Below, one piece after another: positions 1 to 8,855 of a stretch of 40,082 nt of DNA. Within the stretch, counting starts at the first letter, position 1, and the number at the start of each line of letters is the position of its first letter. Made by a program: the position numbers and the translations under genes. Below the pieces are notes generated by a model. It had not been told where the DNA came from, did not search any database, and saw only the letters and a list, made by a program, of their open reading frames with translations. The stretch comes from Candidatus Delongbacteria bacterium (GTDB lineage Bacteria > UBA4055): positions 1 to 40,082 of the forward strand of contig JAQIDB010000005.1 of assembly GCA_027858225.1 (NCBI GenBank), in the 5' to 3' direction.

Positions 1-152
1 TACTAAACTTTTTGATCATAATAAATTCCTTAATTCTATTTATCTATACCAGTTTAATAAAAAAATTGCAAACATACACCCCCTTTTTTTATCTGTCCAG
101 TTTATAGGGTACAATATAGCAATAACGCCCCTACTTTCAATTATCATTGTTT

Positions 153-569
153 TTACATATTTTCTAAGAAAGCAATATCCTCATACAACTCATCTTCGTA
201 AGAAAAATCCTGCTCTTCATCCATAAGATCATAAGAATCTTCAAAACCTTCATTGTACAAACCGTCATAAGCTAAAAGCAATTCATCATCGTTAAATATA
301 TCATATTCTACAACTGTTTCGGTTGGCTGCTTGTATGCAATATTGCTTAACGGATTCATAGGTGATCTTACAGTCAAAACATTTAATAAAATTACTATAG
401 CTAGAACAATAGTAGCAGCCACAGAATATATTATTAATCTGGTCTTGAAGAAATTAACTTTTTTCACTTTTAATTTGGATAATATCTGCTGATCAAGTCC
501 TTCCGGAACTTTAATATATTCTTCTTTCAGCATTGAAAATATTTTTTCATCTGTTAATTTGACTTTCAT
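153..569 (-). CDS. Membrane protein, probable anti-sigma factor partner of the upstream ECF sigma factor
   Basis: A 138-residue protein encoded 3 nt downstream of the ECF sigma gene on the same strand, so almost certainly co-translated with it. A cytoplasmic N-terminus (about 1-44), with a short segment around VPEGLDQQIL like the start of many anti-sigma or sigma-associated membrane proteins, is followed by one hydrophobic transmembrane segment at about 45-67. The external part (about 88-136) is strikingly acidic, rich in Asp, Glu and Tyr. I see no zinc-binding ZAS motif (HxxxCxxC). Position and topology suggest it holds the sigma factor at the membrane until a signal arrives; this is inference from context, not from a recognised domain. 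It could also be an unrelated small membrane protein of the operon. Confidence 0.6.
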   Translation of the reverse strand: MKVKLTDEKIFSMLKEEYIKVPEGLDQQILSKLKVKKVNFFKTRLIIYSVAATIVLAIVILLNVLTVRSPMNPLSNIAYKQPTETVVEYDIFNDDELLLAYDGLYNEGFEDSYDLMDEEQDFSYEDELYEDIAFLENM

Positions 570-572
570 AAT

Positions 573-1154
573 TTATACCTTCATCATCTTTTTTATTTTA
601 TCAATCCCGTACCTATAGCGACTAAGTAAACTACTAATGGAAACGTTTGTCATTTCTGCAATTTCCTTGAAGGAGAAACCTTCGGCTCTGAGCAAAACAA
701 CCTCTCTTTGCTTTTCAGGAAGTTCCCTTATTGCATCATTGACAAATTCTTTACTTTCAATTTCAATGTTTTCCTCTTCCGGATTAAGAACATCTGATCT
801 CAAGGATTCAATTTGATCGTTCTTTCCATCTTTATCAGCAGAGACAGGTTTGAAATACAAATTTTCATTGTCTTTTCTTATTTTTCTAAAATGATCATAA
901 CTTGCATTAGTTGCGACAAAGAACAGATAATTCGAAAATTTACCTTCATCCTTATATTTTGGAAGACTGTTGGCGATTTTCAACCAAGTATTCTGATATA
1001 TATCCTTTGCGTTTTCCATATTACCAACCTTTCTTATGATGTAATTGAAAAGCTTATCGTTGTACCGACTCATTAATTCTCCGAAGAAAATATCCCTTCC
1101 AGTCGAATTAAATTTTAAAATCAACTCCCCGTCTTTAAACTTCTCTAATCCCAT
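573..1154 (-). CDS. RNA polymerase sigma factor, ECF (sigma-70) family
   Basis: A 193-residue ECF sigma factor of usual length. Region 2 (about residues 25-95) carries the typical FNYIIRKVGN...AKDIYQNTWLKI core-binding and -10-recognition stretch and the YLFFVATNASYDHFRK helix. Region 4 (about 135-190) has LPEKQREVVLLRAEGFSFKEIAEM followed by the recognition helix around SISSLLSRYRYGIDKIKK. Between them is a longer, charged linker (about 100-135). It directs RNA polymerase to a small regulon, probably under control of the membrane protein encoded immediately downstream. It ends 3 nt before that gene. I cannot name the stimulus or the regulon. Confidence 0.93.
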   Translation of the reverse strand: MGLEKFKDGELILKFNSTGRDIFFGELMSRYNDKLFNYIIRKVGNMENAKDIYQNTWLKIANSLPKYKDEGKFSNYLFFVATNASYDHFRKIRKDNENLYFKPVSADKDGKNDQIESLRSDVLNPEEENIEIESKEFVNDAIRELPEKQREVVLLRAEGFSFKEIAEMTNVSISSLLSRYRYGIDKIKKMMKV

Positions 1155-1277
1155 TTGCTCATGTTTCCATAGTCTTTACATCTAAGTAAACGCAGATTCT
1201 CTTCGTTTATTTTAATCTACAACATTTATTTTCTAATGACAATAATTCATTCCATGTTTTTTAGTAAAAATATCCTT

Positions 1278-1305
1278 TTGCATAAAGCGACCTTATTATT
1301 ATATT
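1278..1305 (+). promoter_or_regulatory. Putative sigma-70-type promoter of the PGK-TIM gene
   Basis: TTGCAT (1278-1283) is followed, after 16 nt, by TATATT (1300-1305), about 43 nt before the GTG start. Spacing and position fit a housekeeping promoter, but both boxes are imperfect in a very AT-rich region. Confidence 0.4.
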
Positions 1306-1348
1306 TGAGGTCTAACAGTAATGTAAATCAAATATAAGAGGTTTAATT

Positions 1349-3325
1349 GTGGGTAAACTTTCGATAGACCAAATAGATGTTAATGGTAAAAGAGTAATTG
1401 TAAGATCTGATTTCAATGTTCCTCTTAATGAAAAAGGAGAGATAGTTGACGACAAGCGAATAAAAGATGCTCTTCCAACTTTATGGCGAATAATTGTTGA
1501 GCATGGAAAATTAATACTTGTGTCACACATGGGAAGACCGAAGGGAAAGATCGTTCCTTCCTTAAGCTTAAAACCTGTTGCCGAAAGATTGTCCGAACTT
1601 TTAAATACTGACGTTATCCTTGCTCCTGACTGTATTGGAGAAGATGTAGAAAAAATCATCGACGAAATGGAGGAAGGTGATGTTGTTCTTTTGGAAAATA
1701 CTCGTTTTCATAAAGAAGATACAACTGGTGATAAAGAGTTTGCAAAGAAGATCGCTAAACTCGGAGATGTTTTTGTTAACAATGCTTTCGGAATAGCTCA
1801 CAGAGCCCATGCTTCAGTTTCAGTTCTCGCTAATGAATTCGATCAGGTAGCAGCAGGATATTTGATGATGAAAGAAATGAAATATATCGGGGAAACCATG
1901 AAAAAACCGAAACGTCCCTTTGCTGCTATACTTGCCGGCGTAAAAGTTGATGGTAAAATCGATGTAATAAATAAATTTTTGGAAAAGGCCGATAAAATTT
2001 TCGTGGCAGGTGGTATCGCCAATACAATGCTTTTGGCAAAAGGTTATGAAGTAGGAAATTCCATAGTGGAAAAAGATAAAATTGAAGTTGCGAATGACAT
2101 CTTTAAAAAAGTAAAAGAAAATAATTTGGAATTATTTCTACCTATTGATATGAAATGTGGAAAAAAATTTAAAAATGACACTGAAATAGAATATGTTGAT
2201 GTTGATAAGATTGGAAAAGATCAAATATCAATGGGTATCGGACCAAAAACATTAAATCTGTGGATGAAAGAACTGGAAAAGTGCAAAACTGCGATCTGGA
2301 ATGGTCCCGTATCTGTTTTTGAATTCCCGAATTTTGCAGAAGAAACTTTCATTTTAGCTAAATTTATTGCAGATCAGACAAAAGCAAAGAAACTAATATC
2401 TATAATTGGCGGAGGTGACACTGCTGCCGCTGTCAAACAGGCTGGGGATAGGTTGAGATTCTCACACATTTCTACTGGTGGAGGAGCAGCGCTTGAATAT
2501 ATGAGTGGCAAAAAGCTACCGGGTATTGAAGCTATCAGCGATATTGGTTTTTCAACTGAAAGAAGGTTTGTAATAGCCGGAAATTGGAAAATGAATAAAA
2601 ATGTCTCTGAATCACTTGACTTTGTTCATAAATTAAAAAGTTCCGTTTTAAACGATGATAATATCGATATTATTGTGGCCCCTGCGGCAACTTCTCTTCA
2701 TTCTGTGAATGAAGTCATTAGAAATTCTCATATAGAATTATCGTCTCAGGATATTTTCTACGAATCAGAAGGAGCATATACCGGAGAGATCTCTGCTTCT
2801 ATGCTCTTGTCATGTGGTGTTCGTTATACGATAATAGGACATAGTGAAAGAAGACAGTATTTTGGTGATACTGACGAAATCGTAAACAAAAAAGTAAAAC
2901 AGGCTCTAGCTTATCGCCTTAAACCTATAATCTGCCTCGGAGAAACACTTGAAGAACGTGAAGCAGGAAAAGAAAAACAGGTAATTAAAACTCAATTTAC
3001 CAAAGCTTTAGAAGGAATTGAAGCAAGCACTAATTTTTATATAATTATTGCCTACGAACCAGTATGGGCAATAGGAACAGGTAAAACAGCTACGCCAGAA
3101 CAAGCCGAAGAAATCCATGCTTATATCAGAGAACTGCTTACAGAAAGATATAGCGAAGCTGTCTCAAAACATGTACGAATATTATATGGTGGTTCCGTAA
3201 AACCGGATAATGCCTATGAAATTTTCTCTCAAAAAAATATCGACGGTGGTCTAATAGGAGGAGCGGCTTTAAAAGTTAGGGTTTTCACCGAGATCGCAAG
3301 AATCGCACAAGGTATAAAGAAGTAA
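1349..3325 (+). CDS. pgk-tpiA: Bifunctional phosphoglycerate kinase / triosephosphate isomerase fusion
   Basis: A single 658-residue reading frame holding two glycolytic enzymes. Residues 1 to about 400 are phosphoglycerate kinase: N-terminal RVIVRSDFNVPL, SHMGRPKG, LLENTRF, AIWNGPVSVFE and the nucleotide-binding GGGDTAAA followed by STGGGAALEYMSGKKLPG. From about 405 triosephosphate isomerase begins with FVIAGNWKMN (catalytic Lys414), then IIGHSERR (His498), AYEPVWAIGTGKT (Glu570) and LYGGSVKP near the C-terminus. All catalytic residues of both enzymes are present, and the linker is only a few residues. The GTG start is chosen because AAGAGG at 1336-1341 sits 7 nt upstream. The gene is monocistronic, with its own putative promoter and terminator. 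PGK-TIM fusions are known from Thermotoga and some other bacteria. Confidence 0.97.
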   Translation: MGKLSIDQIDVNGKRVIVRSDFNVPLNEKGEIVDDKRIKDALPTLWRIIVEHGKLILVSHMGRPKGKIVPSLSLKPVAERLSELLNTDVILAPDCIGEDVEKIIDEMEEGDVVLLENTRFHKEDTTGDKEFAKKIAKLGDVFVNNAFGIAHRAHASVSVLANEFDQVAAGYLMMKEMKYIGETMKKPKRPFAAILAGVKVDGKIDVINKFLEKADKIFVAGGIANTMLLAKGYEVGNSIVEKDKIEVANDIFKKVKENNLELFLPIDMKCGKKFKNDTEIEYVDVDKIGKDQISMGIGPKTLNLWMKELEKCKTAIWNGPVSVFEFPNFAEETFILAKFIADQTKAKKLISIIGGGDTAAAVKQAGDRLRFSHISTGGGAALEYMSGKKLPGIEAISDIGFSTERRFVIAGNWKMNKNVSESLDFVHKLKSSVLNDDNIDIIVAPAATSLHSVNEVIRNSHIELSSQDIFYESEGAYTGEISASMLLSCGVRYTIIGHSERRQYFGDTDEIVNKKVKQALAYRLKPIICLGETLEEREAGKEKQVIKTQFTKALEGIEASTNFYIIIAYEPVWAIGTGKTATPEQAEEIHAYIRELLTERYSEAVSKHVRILYGGSVKPDNAYEIFSQKNIDGGLIGGAALKVRVFTEIARIAQGIKK

Positions 3326-3390
3326 TTCCACCAATAGTTGCATTACCATCAGCAATGGAAAAAATTTCTCAGTTCAATAGGTTGTTAATT

Positions 3391-3414
3391 AGGGTGTTTT
3401 GGCACCCTTTTTTT
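3391..3414 (+). terminator. Rho-independent terminator after pgk-tpiA
   Basis: Stem AGGGTG (3391-3396) pairs with CACCCT (3403-3408) around a 6-nt loop and runs into a T tract, about 65 nt past the stop codon. Confidence 0.85.
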
Positions 3415-3487
3415 GTTTATTTCATATTTTGTGTTATATTGATAATATAGTCATTCATTTCAAATTAAAATATTTCGGAGGTGAACA

Positions 3488-4144
3488 ATGAGAAATTTTG
3501 TTGGAATACTTATTCTAGTGTTCGTAGTCATGTTAGTTTTTGAGTTCTATCGCAGGAATAATGAAAAAGGGTTAAACTCTGATATTAAATCTTTAGAATC
3601 AAAGATTACATCTAAAGATAAGAGTATTGACAGTCTGAAAGCTGTGATCCGAAAAGGAAGGACCAGTATTGAAAGAAGCAGAATTGTGGGTAGATCTGCG
3701 AATTCGAATGAAATTTTAAGTGATGTTAAAGAATATCTGAATTCTACTAAATTAGCGAAAGGTTATGAAAATAGAGGTAAGGAAATTACTGCTAACGAAT
3801 ATTATACTAAAGCTGATAAATACAAACTTGAATTGATGAAATTATTTTCAAAGGATAAGGTGATAGATCTTCTTTTGGATACTGAAAATGGATTTACCCA
3901 TGAGTATATGTTTGTTCAGGAAAATTGGAAACTTATAACAAATTATTATAGTAGTATTAATCCTCAAAATAAACCTAAAGGATGGATCACAGACGATAAA
4001 ATATTGAAAATAATTGAGAATCTAGAAAGTGGAAAAAAATACAAAGTTAAGTTCAAAGTACTTGAGACAATTCATATGCCATACAGTGGTTCTGCTTCTT
4101 ACTTTTCACTTCATTTGAAATATCTAGATATTTCAAAATTGTAG
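3488..4144 (+). CDS. Membrane-anchored coiled-coil protein of unknown function
   Basis: A 218-residue protein that I do not recognise. A hydrophobic N-terminal anchor (about residues 3-20) is followed by a charged, heptad-like stretch (about 27-60, SDIKSLESKITSKDKSIDSL) that should form a short coiled coil, then a soluble domain of mixed composition. There is no Cys lipobox, so it is probably held by an uncleaved N-terminal helix. The start is fixed by a strong GGAGGT (3477-3482) 5 nt before ATG. It is a single gene, with a terminator in front of it and a convergent gene 18 nt behind it. No function can be assigned. Confidence 0.75.
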   Translation: MRNFVGILILVFVVMLVFEFYRRNNEKGLNSDIKSLESKITSKDKSIDSLKAVIRKGRTSIERSRIVGRSANSNEILSDVKEYLNSTKLAKGYENRGKEITANEYYTKADKYKLELMKLFSKDKVIDLLLDTENGFTHEYMFVQENWKLITNYYSSINPQNKPKGWITDDKILKIIENLESGKKYKVKFKVLETIHMPYSGSASYFSLHLKYLDISKL

Positions 4145-4162
4145 TACAGAACCCAGCCTGAC

Positions 4163-4927
4163 TTAGATATCCAATTCAAGCACAACAGGGCAATGATCGG
4201 ATCCAAGAACATCATTCAAAATATATGCATCTTTTACTTTATTAAAGAATTCTTCATTTACAAAGTGATAATCAATTCTCCATCCGGCATTGTTCTTTCT
4301 GGCATTGAATCTATAACTCCACCAGGAATACTCTACTTTCTCAGGAAATAATTTTCTAAAAGTATCAACATAACCTGTTTTTACAAATTTATCCATCCAC
4401 TCTCGTTCGATAGGTAGAAATCCAGATCTTTTCTCATTTGCTTTAGGATTTTTCAAGTCAATCGGGAAATGAGCTGTGTTATAGTCGCCACAAATAACAA
4501 GATTAACACCTTTTGATCTTAGATATTCACAGTGTTCCAAGATCGCATCGTAGAATCTTAGTTTATAGTCTAGTCTGGTATCGTTCATTTGTCCATTCGG
4601 GAAGTAAATGTTCAGTAATGTAAATTTATCGTATTCTGCCTGGACAACCCTTCCTTCATTATCAAATTCTTCAATTCCGATACCATGAATAACATTTATC
4701 GGTTTTATATTGGAGTAAATGGCTGTTCCACTGTATCCTTTTTTCACTGCAAAAGAAAAGTATGAATGATAACCTTCTCTGTTTCTAATATCTTCTTCAA
4801 TTTGATCATCCTGGATTTTTGTTTCCTGAAGACATAGAATATCAGGTTTTTCAGTATCAAACCAATCAAAGAGTCCCTTTTTAGTCGCTGCTCTGATACC
4901 ATTTACGTTGAAAGAATAGATTTTCAT
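4163..4927 (-). CDS. xth: Exodeoxyribonuclease III (AP endonuclease, Xth/ExoA family)
   Basis: A 254-residue EEP-fold nuclease of full length. It carries all the family signatures: FNVNGIRAA near the start (Asn7), the metal-binding Glu35 in LCLQETKIQD, GDYNTAH (the Asp-x-Asn pair), a WRIDYHFV motif and the C-terminal SDHCPV with the catalytic His. It cleaves DNA 5' to abasic sites and trims 3' blocks in base-excision repair. The upstream EamA-type transporter gene ends 1 nt before its start codon, so the two are probably co-transcribed although functionally unrelated. Confidence 0.96.
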   Translation of the reverse strand: MKIYSFNVNGIRAATKKGLFDWFDTEKPDILCLQETKIQDDQIEEDIRNREGYHSYFSFAVKKGYSGTAIYSNIKPINVIHGIGIEEFDNEGRVVQAEYDKFTLLNIYFPNGQMNDTRLDYKLRFYDAILEHCEYLRSKGVNLVICGDYNTAHFPIDLKNPKANEKRSGFLPIEREWMDKFVKTGYVDTFRKLFPEKVEYSWWSYRFNARKNNAGWRIDYHFVNEEFFNKVKDAYILNDVLGSDHCPVVLELDI

Positions 4928-4928
4928 A

Positions 4929-5801
4929 TTATAGTTTCTCCGATTTCTTAAAATTTGCCATTAAGATCCCAAGTAATATAAACAATATTCCAAAAAATGT
5001 CTGCCATCCAAATCCTTCACTTAGAAAAATAACCGCAAGAATTACAGTAAAAATAGGTTCCATTAGATAGGCCAGACCTGCAATCGTTGGTTGAATTCTT
5101 TTTTGGACATAAAATTGAAGAGAAAATGGAATAAAAGTAGCAAAAATAGCAAGAAAGACCAAGGTTGATATTACTGTAGGATCAAAGATCATACTAAAAT
5201 CAATGCTCTCTCCGATAACAAGTATTTCGTAGCCAAGATAACCAAATCCCATAACCGCACTAGCCATAAACTGAATTAATATTAAGGAATATATATTTGC
5301 CTCTTTAGTGAAATGACTGATGAACATTATCTGAAATGCGAATATTAGTCCACAAGCAATAGTATAAATATCTCCAATATTGAACTGGAAGCTTCCAAAT
5401 TCACTAACGGAAAGTAAATAAACACCAATAAAAGCTGTAGTTACACTTAAAAGTACAATTTTGCGAATTTTATTCCTCCAGAACAACTTTTCAATAAAAG
5501 GAAGGAACAGTATGTATGTCGCAGTCAAAAATCCGGAGTTTGAAGCAGTTGTATACTGAAGTCCGACCAGTTGGAAAATCATTGCCAATCCGTTTATCGA
5601 GCCAATAATCGAACCTTTAATCATAACACTCTTTGAAAGAGTGATCTTTTTCCAGAAGATAATTCCAACAGTAATTCCGGCAACTAGGAAACGAAATGAA
5701 ATTATAAATGATACCGGAATAGAAAAATCATTTAGTAATATTTTTCCGAAAATAAAGGTCGAAGCCCATAATAAATTGATAATGATGAGTAAAATAAGCA
5801 T
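4929..5801 (-). CDS. EamA/DMT-family transporter (10-TM drug/metabolite transporter)
   Basis: A 290-residue protein made almost entirely of hydrophobic helices, consistent with the 10-TM, two-EamA-repeat layout of the drug/metabolite transporter superfamily. The first repeat opens with LLWASTFIFGKILL and the second ends with LMEPIFTVILAVIFLSEGF, the usual conserved glycine and glutamate region of the family. The substrate cannot be read from sequence; amino acids, nucleosides or other small metabolites are typical. It leads a two-gene transcript with exonuclease III. Its start lies 256 nt from the divergent dnaB gene. Confidence 0.9.
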   Translation of the reverse strand: MLILLIIINLLWASTFIFGKILLNDFSIPVSFIISFRFLVAGITVGIIFWKKITLSKSVMIKGSIIGSINGLAMIFQLVGLQYTTASNSGFLTATYILFLPFIEKLFWRNKIRKIVLLSVTTAFIGVYLLSVSEFGSFQFNIGDIYTIACGLIFAFQIMFISHFTKEANIYSLILIQFMASAVMGFGYLGYEILVIGESIDFSMIFDPTVISTLVFLAIFATFIPFSLQFYVQKRIQPTIAGLAYLMEPIFTVILAVIFLSEGFGWQTFFGILFILLGILMANFKKSEKL

Positions 5802-5887
5802 AAAAGCGGTTTCTCTGTAAGGTTATAAACATATCGTTAAGCGGATAAATTTACTTTATTTGGTCATATAAATCAACATACGATTTC

Positions 5888-5940
5888 TTATCAACATAAT
5901 TCACAGTAATAAAATCAATGATTTTATCAAAATCAATGAA
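5888..5940. repeat. Palindrome and direct repeats in the dnaB upstream region
   Basis: A perfect 8-bp inverted repeat, ATAAAATC / GATTTTAT (5909-5916 and 5920-5927), lies inside a direct repeat of AAAATCAATGA (5911-5921 and 5929-5939, 18 nt apart). TTATCAACA at 5888-5896 resembles a DnaA box with one mismatch. The stretch lies in the divergent gap between the transporter and dnaB, so it may be an operator. The role is unknown. Confidence 0.45.
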
Positions 5941-6063
5941 ATGTTAGGCAGTAAAATAAAAAAAAGCAAAATTTAATGACATAAGCATTGAAGAAATTAG
6001 ATTTTCAAAGTATCTTGAATTTCTACAAAATTTGTAACAAAAATATAATCTTGGAACTTGATA

Positions 6064-7434
6064 ATGAATGATGACCTAAAAAAAGTACCTCCACATGACC
6101 TTGAAATAGAAAGAGCTTTATTGTGTTGCATTATGATAGATGACGATTGGGTTGAAAAATTAGGAGATTCACGACCTGAAGAAGAATATTTTTACTCGAA
6201 ACAGCATAAAAACATATTTGAAGCGATGAGTAAACTTGAATCCGAAAATCACAAAGTTGATCTTCTCAGCTTAAAAAATCACCTTCTACAAAAAGGCAAA
6301 CTGACAGAAGTAGGTGGAACACCGTATTTAGCTGAAGTAATTGATGCAATATCGACAAGTGCGAATATACGTCATTATGCAGAGATAGTTCAGAATAAAT
6401 ACTTGTTAAGATCTTTGATAAATTTGAGTACTAATTCGATAGAATCAGCATACTCTGAACAAGAGGAGGCTAATGAATTACTTGACAAATTTAGTGGAGA
6501 TATCTTCTCTTTAGCAGAAAAAAAACAAAGGAACACACCACAACAGATAGAAAAAACACTTGTGGATGTATATGCTCAAATAGAAGAATGGAGTAAAAAA
6601 GAAGGAGATATTTCCGGTATCACTTCAGGATATGAAGGATTGGATACTCTTACAGCTGGATGGCAGAAAAGTAATTTGATCGTTTTAGCGGCAAGACCGA
6701 GTATGGGTAAAACTCAGTTAGCTTTAAATTTTGCGATAAATGCAGCAAGATCAGAAGAAAAGACCTCTGTTGCGATATTTAGTTTGGAGATGGGAAGAAA
6801 TGAACTTGCGATGAGATTGTTATCAATGGTTGGAAATGTTAGTTTAGGTCATCTAAAGTCAGGAAATTTGCAAGCTGATGAATGGACATCATTGGGTATT
6901 GCAATGGGAGCATTAGCGGAACTTCCGCTTTATATTGATGATTCCACTACACTGAACGTCTTAGACCTTAGAACGAAATGCCGGAGGTTAAAAAAAGATA
7001 AGAATATTGGAATGATCATTGTAGATTATATCGGTTTAATGGAAACAGATTCCAAAATAGATAGGCATGAGGGTATCTCCAGAATATCCAGAGCTTTGAA
7101 AGGTCTTTCGAAAGAGTTAGATATTCCTATCATGGTACTATCTCAGTTAAACAGAGAGGTTGATAAGAGACAGGATAAGAGACCTATTCTATCCGACCTT
7201 AGAGAGTCCGGTGCAATTGAGCAGGATGCTGATATTGTAATGTTTATTTTAAGGCCTGAATTTTATGGTATCAAGGATGCAAATGGAAGGGATCAAGCAG
7301 GTTTGGCTGAAGTTATTATAGGGAAACAAAGAAGTGGTCCAACTGGGCAGGTTAATCTTCATTTTGATAAGAAGTGTCTTAAGTTTGAGGATAATATAGA
7401 TAAGTATGGTGATAATCAATACGGTGGCTCATAA
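6064..7434 (+). CDS. dnaB: Replicative DNA helicase DnaB
   Basis: A 456-residue hexameric helicase of normal length. The N-terminal DnaB domain begins PPHDLEIERALLCCIM. The RecA-like C-terminal domain has Walker A ARPSMGKTQ (Lys at about residue 216), FSLEMG, Walker B IIVDYIGLM and the highly conserved LSQLNREVDKRQDKRP...LRESGAIEQDADIVM stretch. It unwinds DNA at the replication fork. The reading frame could open two codons earlier at a TTG (6058), but GGAA at 6053-6056 is well placed for ATG 6064, which I prefer. There is no intein. The neighbours are not other replication genes. Confidence 0.97.
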   Translation: MNDDLKKVPPHDLEIERALLCCIMIDDDWVEKLGDSRPEEEYFYSKQHKNIFEAMSKLESENHKVDLLSLKNHLLQKGKLTEVGGTPYLAEVIDAISTSANIRHYAEIVQNKYLLRSLINLSTNSIESAYSEQEEANELLDKFSGDIFSLAEKKQRNTPQQIEKTLVDVYAQIEEWSKKEGDISGITSGYEGLDTLTAGWQKSNLIVLAARPSMGKTQLALNFAINAARSEEKTSVAIFSLEMGRNELAMRLLSMVGNVSLGHLKSGNLQADEWTSLGIAMGALAELPLYIDDSTTLNVLDLRTKCRRLKKDKNIGMIIVDYIGLMETDSKIDRHEGISRISRALKGLSKELDIPIMVLSQLNREVDKRQDKRPILSDLRESGAIEQDADIVMFILRPEFYGIKDANGRDQAGLAEVIIGKQRSGPTGQVNLHFDKKCLKFEDNIDKYGDNQYGGS

Positions 7435-7539
7435 AATATAATTCTTGACTTATTTCGCAATTAATTACAAATTATTTCTAATTATAATACAGTTTATAGT
7501 ACAATGTTAAGCTTAGATAACTAACTTAAAGGTTATATT

Positions 7540-8853
7540 TTGACTAAATTTATTAAGAAAGCACAAAAATTTTTAACTCACGATCTTTGGTTTACAGATA
7601 TTGAGGATAGTTTTAGTGGAGCAAAAAGATTTTTTGTTAAAGAATTACAAATGTTGATTCTTGAAATAAAGTTATTACAGAGAAATAGTCTATTTGTTAG
7701 AGCAGCAGCACTTACTTACACAACATTATTATCACTTATACCTGTCCTTGCCATAATGTTTATGTTCTTTAAGGCTTTCGGTGGAAAAATGGTCGAAGAA
7801 AAAATAAAGCCAATGATCTTCGAATTTTTAGCATCCGGTGCAGGAGATACAATTTCTGAATATATTGACTCATTTCTCGGATCAGCTACAGTTGACGCAC
7901 TTGGAAGTATTGGTGCTATCTTTTTGCTTGTAGCTGTGTATTCAATTCTTTCATCAATCGAAAGATCATTCAATCTAGTTTGGCAGATGAAGAAAGACAG
8001 AAGCCCAATTGAACAATTGAAGACATATCTATCGATCGTTTTCATTGCTCCTGTTCTACTGATAGTATCTATTTGGTTGGCAGGAAGATTGGAGTTCATC
8101 ATTCAGGCTGGTGATAATGTCTGGGGTGGTTTTTCAACATTTATAATATTCCAATTGCTACCTTTCTTTCTAAGAATGATTATGTTCATGTTCATTCTTA
8201 TTATCATGCCCAACACAAAAGTAAAGACCAAACATGCGGCTGTTGGAGCATTTATAGGTGCAATACTTTATACGATCCTAAAAGCTTTATTTATCCATTA
8301 TACAAAAATGGCCGGTGCTTATGGTGTGATTTATGGTTCATTGGCAGCTTTACCGTTTTTTATGTTATGGATATATTTCTCATGGATCATAGTTTTACTC
8401 AGTGTTCAGATTACTTTTGTTAGGCAAAATATCCACAACTTAAAACATATGGAAATGAATGTGGAAACCAATAGGGTGGATAAAATAAAGATAGCTCTGA
8501 TGATTACTTTTAAGATCCTGAAGGATTTCATTGATGGTAACGAAAGGTCAAACCTATATGAAATCAGTTCTAAGCTTGATATACCTATGAAGGATGTTAA
8601 TCAGTGTATTTCAAAACTGGAGCAAAGTGGAATTATTATAGAAATTGCGAAGAAACATAATGCATATACGCTTAATATACCTGTTGAACAACTTACGATA
8701 GATAGAATTTTAAAAGCTATTGATAAGATGTATCTTGAAACAAAAAAATATCACAGTGAGAGATCCTTTCCTGAAATAAATAAAATATTGAATACTGAAA
8801 ACGATTTAATAGCAGACAAAAAGGCTTTGTTAAGTACTTTTATGGATAAATAG
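7540..8853 (+). CDS. YihY/BrkB-family inner-membrane protein with C-terminal winged-helix-like region
   Basis: A 437-residue polytopic protein. After a short basic N-terminus it shows the family signature FVRAAALTYTTLLSLIPVLAIMF and about six transmembrane helices, ending with PFFMLWIYFSWIIVLLSVQITFVRQN. This is the YihY/BrkB (UPF0761) family, of unsettled function and once mis-called RNase BN. Residues from about 315 to the end are soluble; NLYEISSKLDIPMKDVNQCISKLEQSGII looks like a small winged helix, a known C-terminal extension in some members. The start is TTG, supported by AAAGG at 7528-7532. The MBL lipoprotein gene begins 2 nt after its stop. Confidence 0.9.
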   Translation: MTKFIKKAQKFLTHDLWFTDIEDSFSGAKRFFVKELQMLILEIKLLQRNSLFVRAAALTYTTLLSLIPVLAIMFMFFKAFGGKMVEEKIKPMIFEFLASGAGDTISEYIDSFLGSATVDALGSIGAIFLLVAVYSILSSIERSFNLVWQMKKDRSPIEQLKTYLSIVFIAPVLLIVSIWLAGRLEFIIQAGDNVWGGFSTFIIFQLLPFFLRMIMFMFILIIMPNTKVKTKHAAVGAFIGAILYTILKALFIHYTKMAGAYGVIYGSLAALPFFMLWIYFSWIIVLLSVQITFVRQNIHNLKHMEMNVETNRVDKIKIALMITFKILKDFIDGNERSNLYEISSKLDIPMKDVNQCISKLEQSGIIIEIAKKHNAYTLNIPVEQLTIDRILKAIDKMYLETKKYHSERSFPEINKILNTENDLIADKKALLSTFMDK

Positions 8854-8855
8854 AA

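Noticed and set aside
813-1076. Plus-strand reading frame inside the sigma factor gene
   Set aside because: Antisense shadow of a well-supported gene, with no ribosome-binding site.
5821-6057. Replication origin next to dnaB
   Set aside because: Only one-mismatch DnaA-like boxes and no origin-linked genes (dnaA, dnaN, gidA, rnpA); kept only as a low-interest finding.
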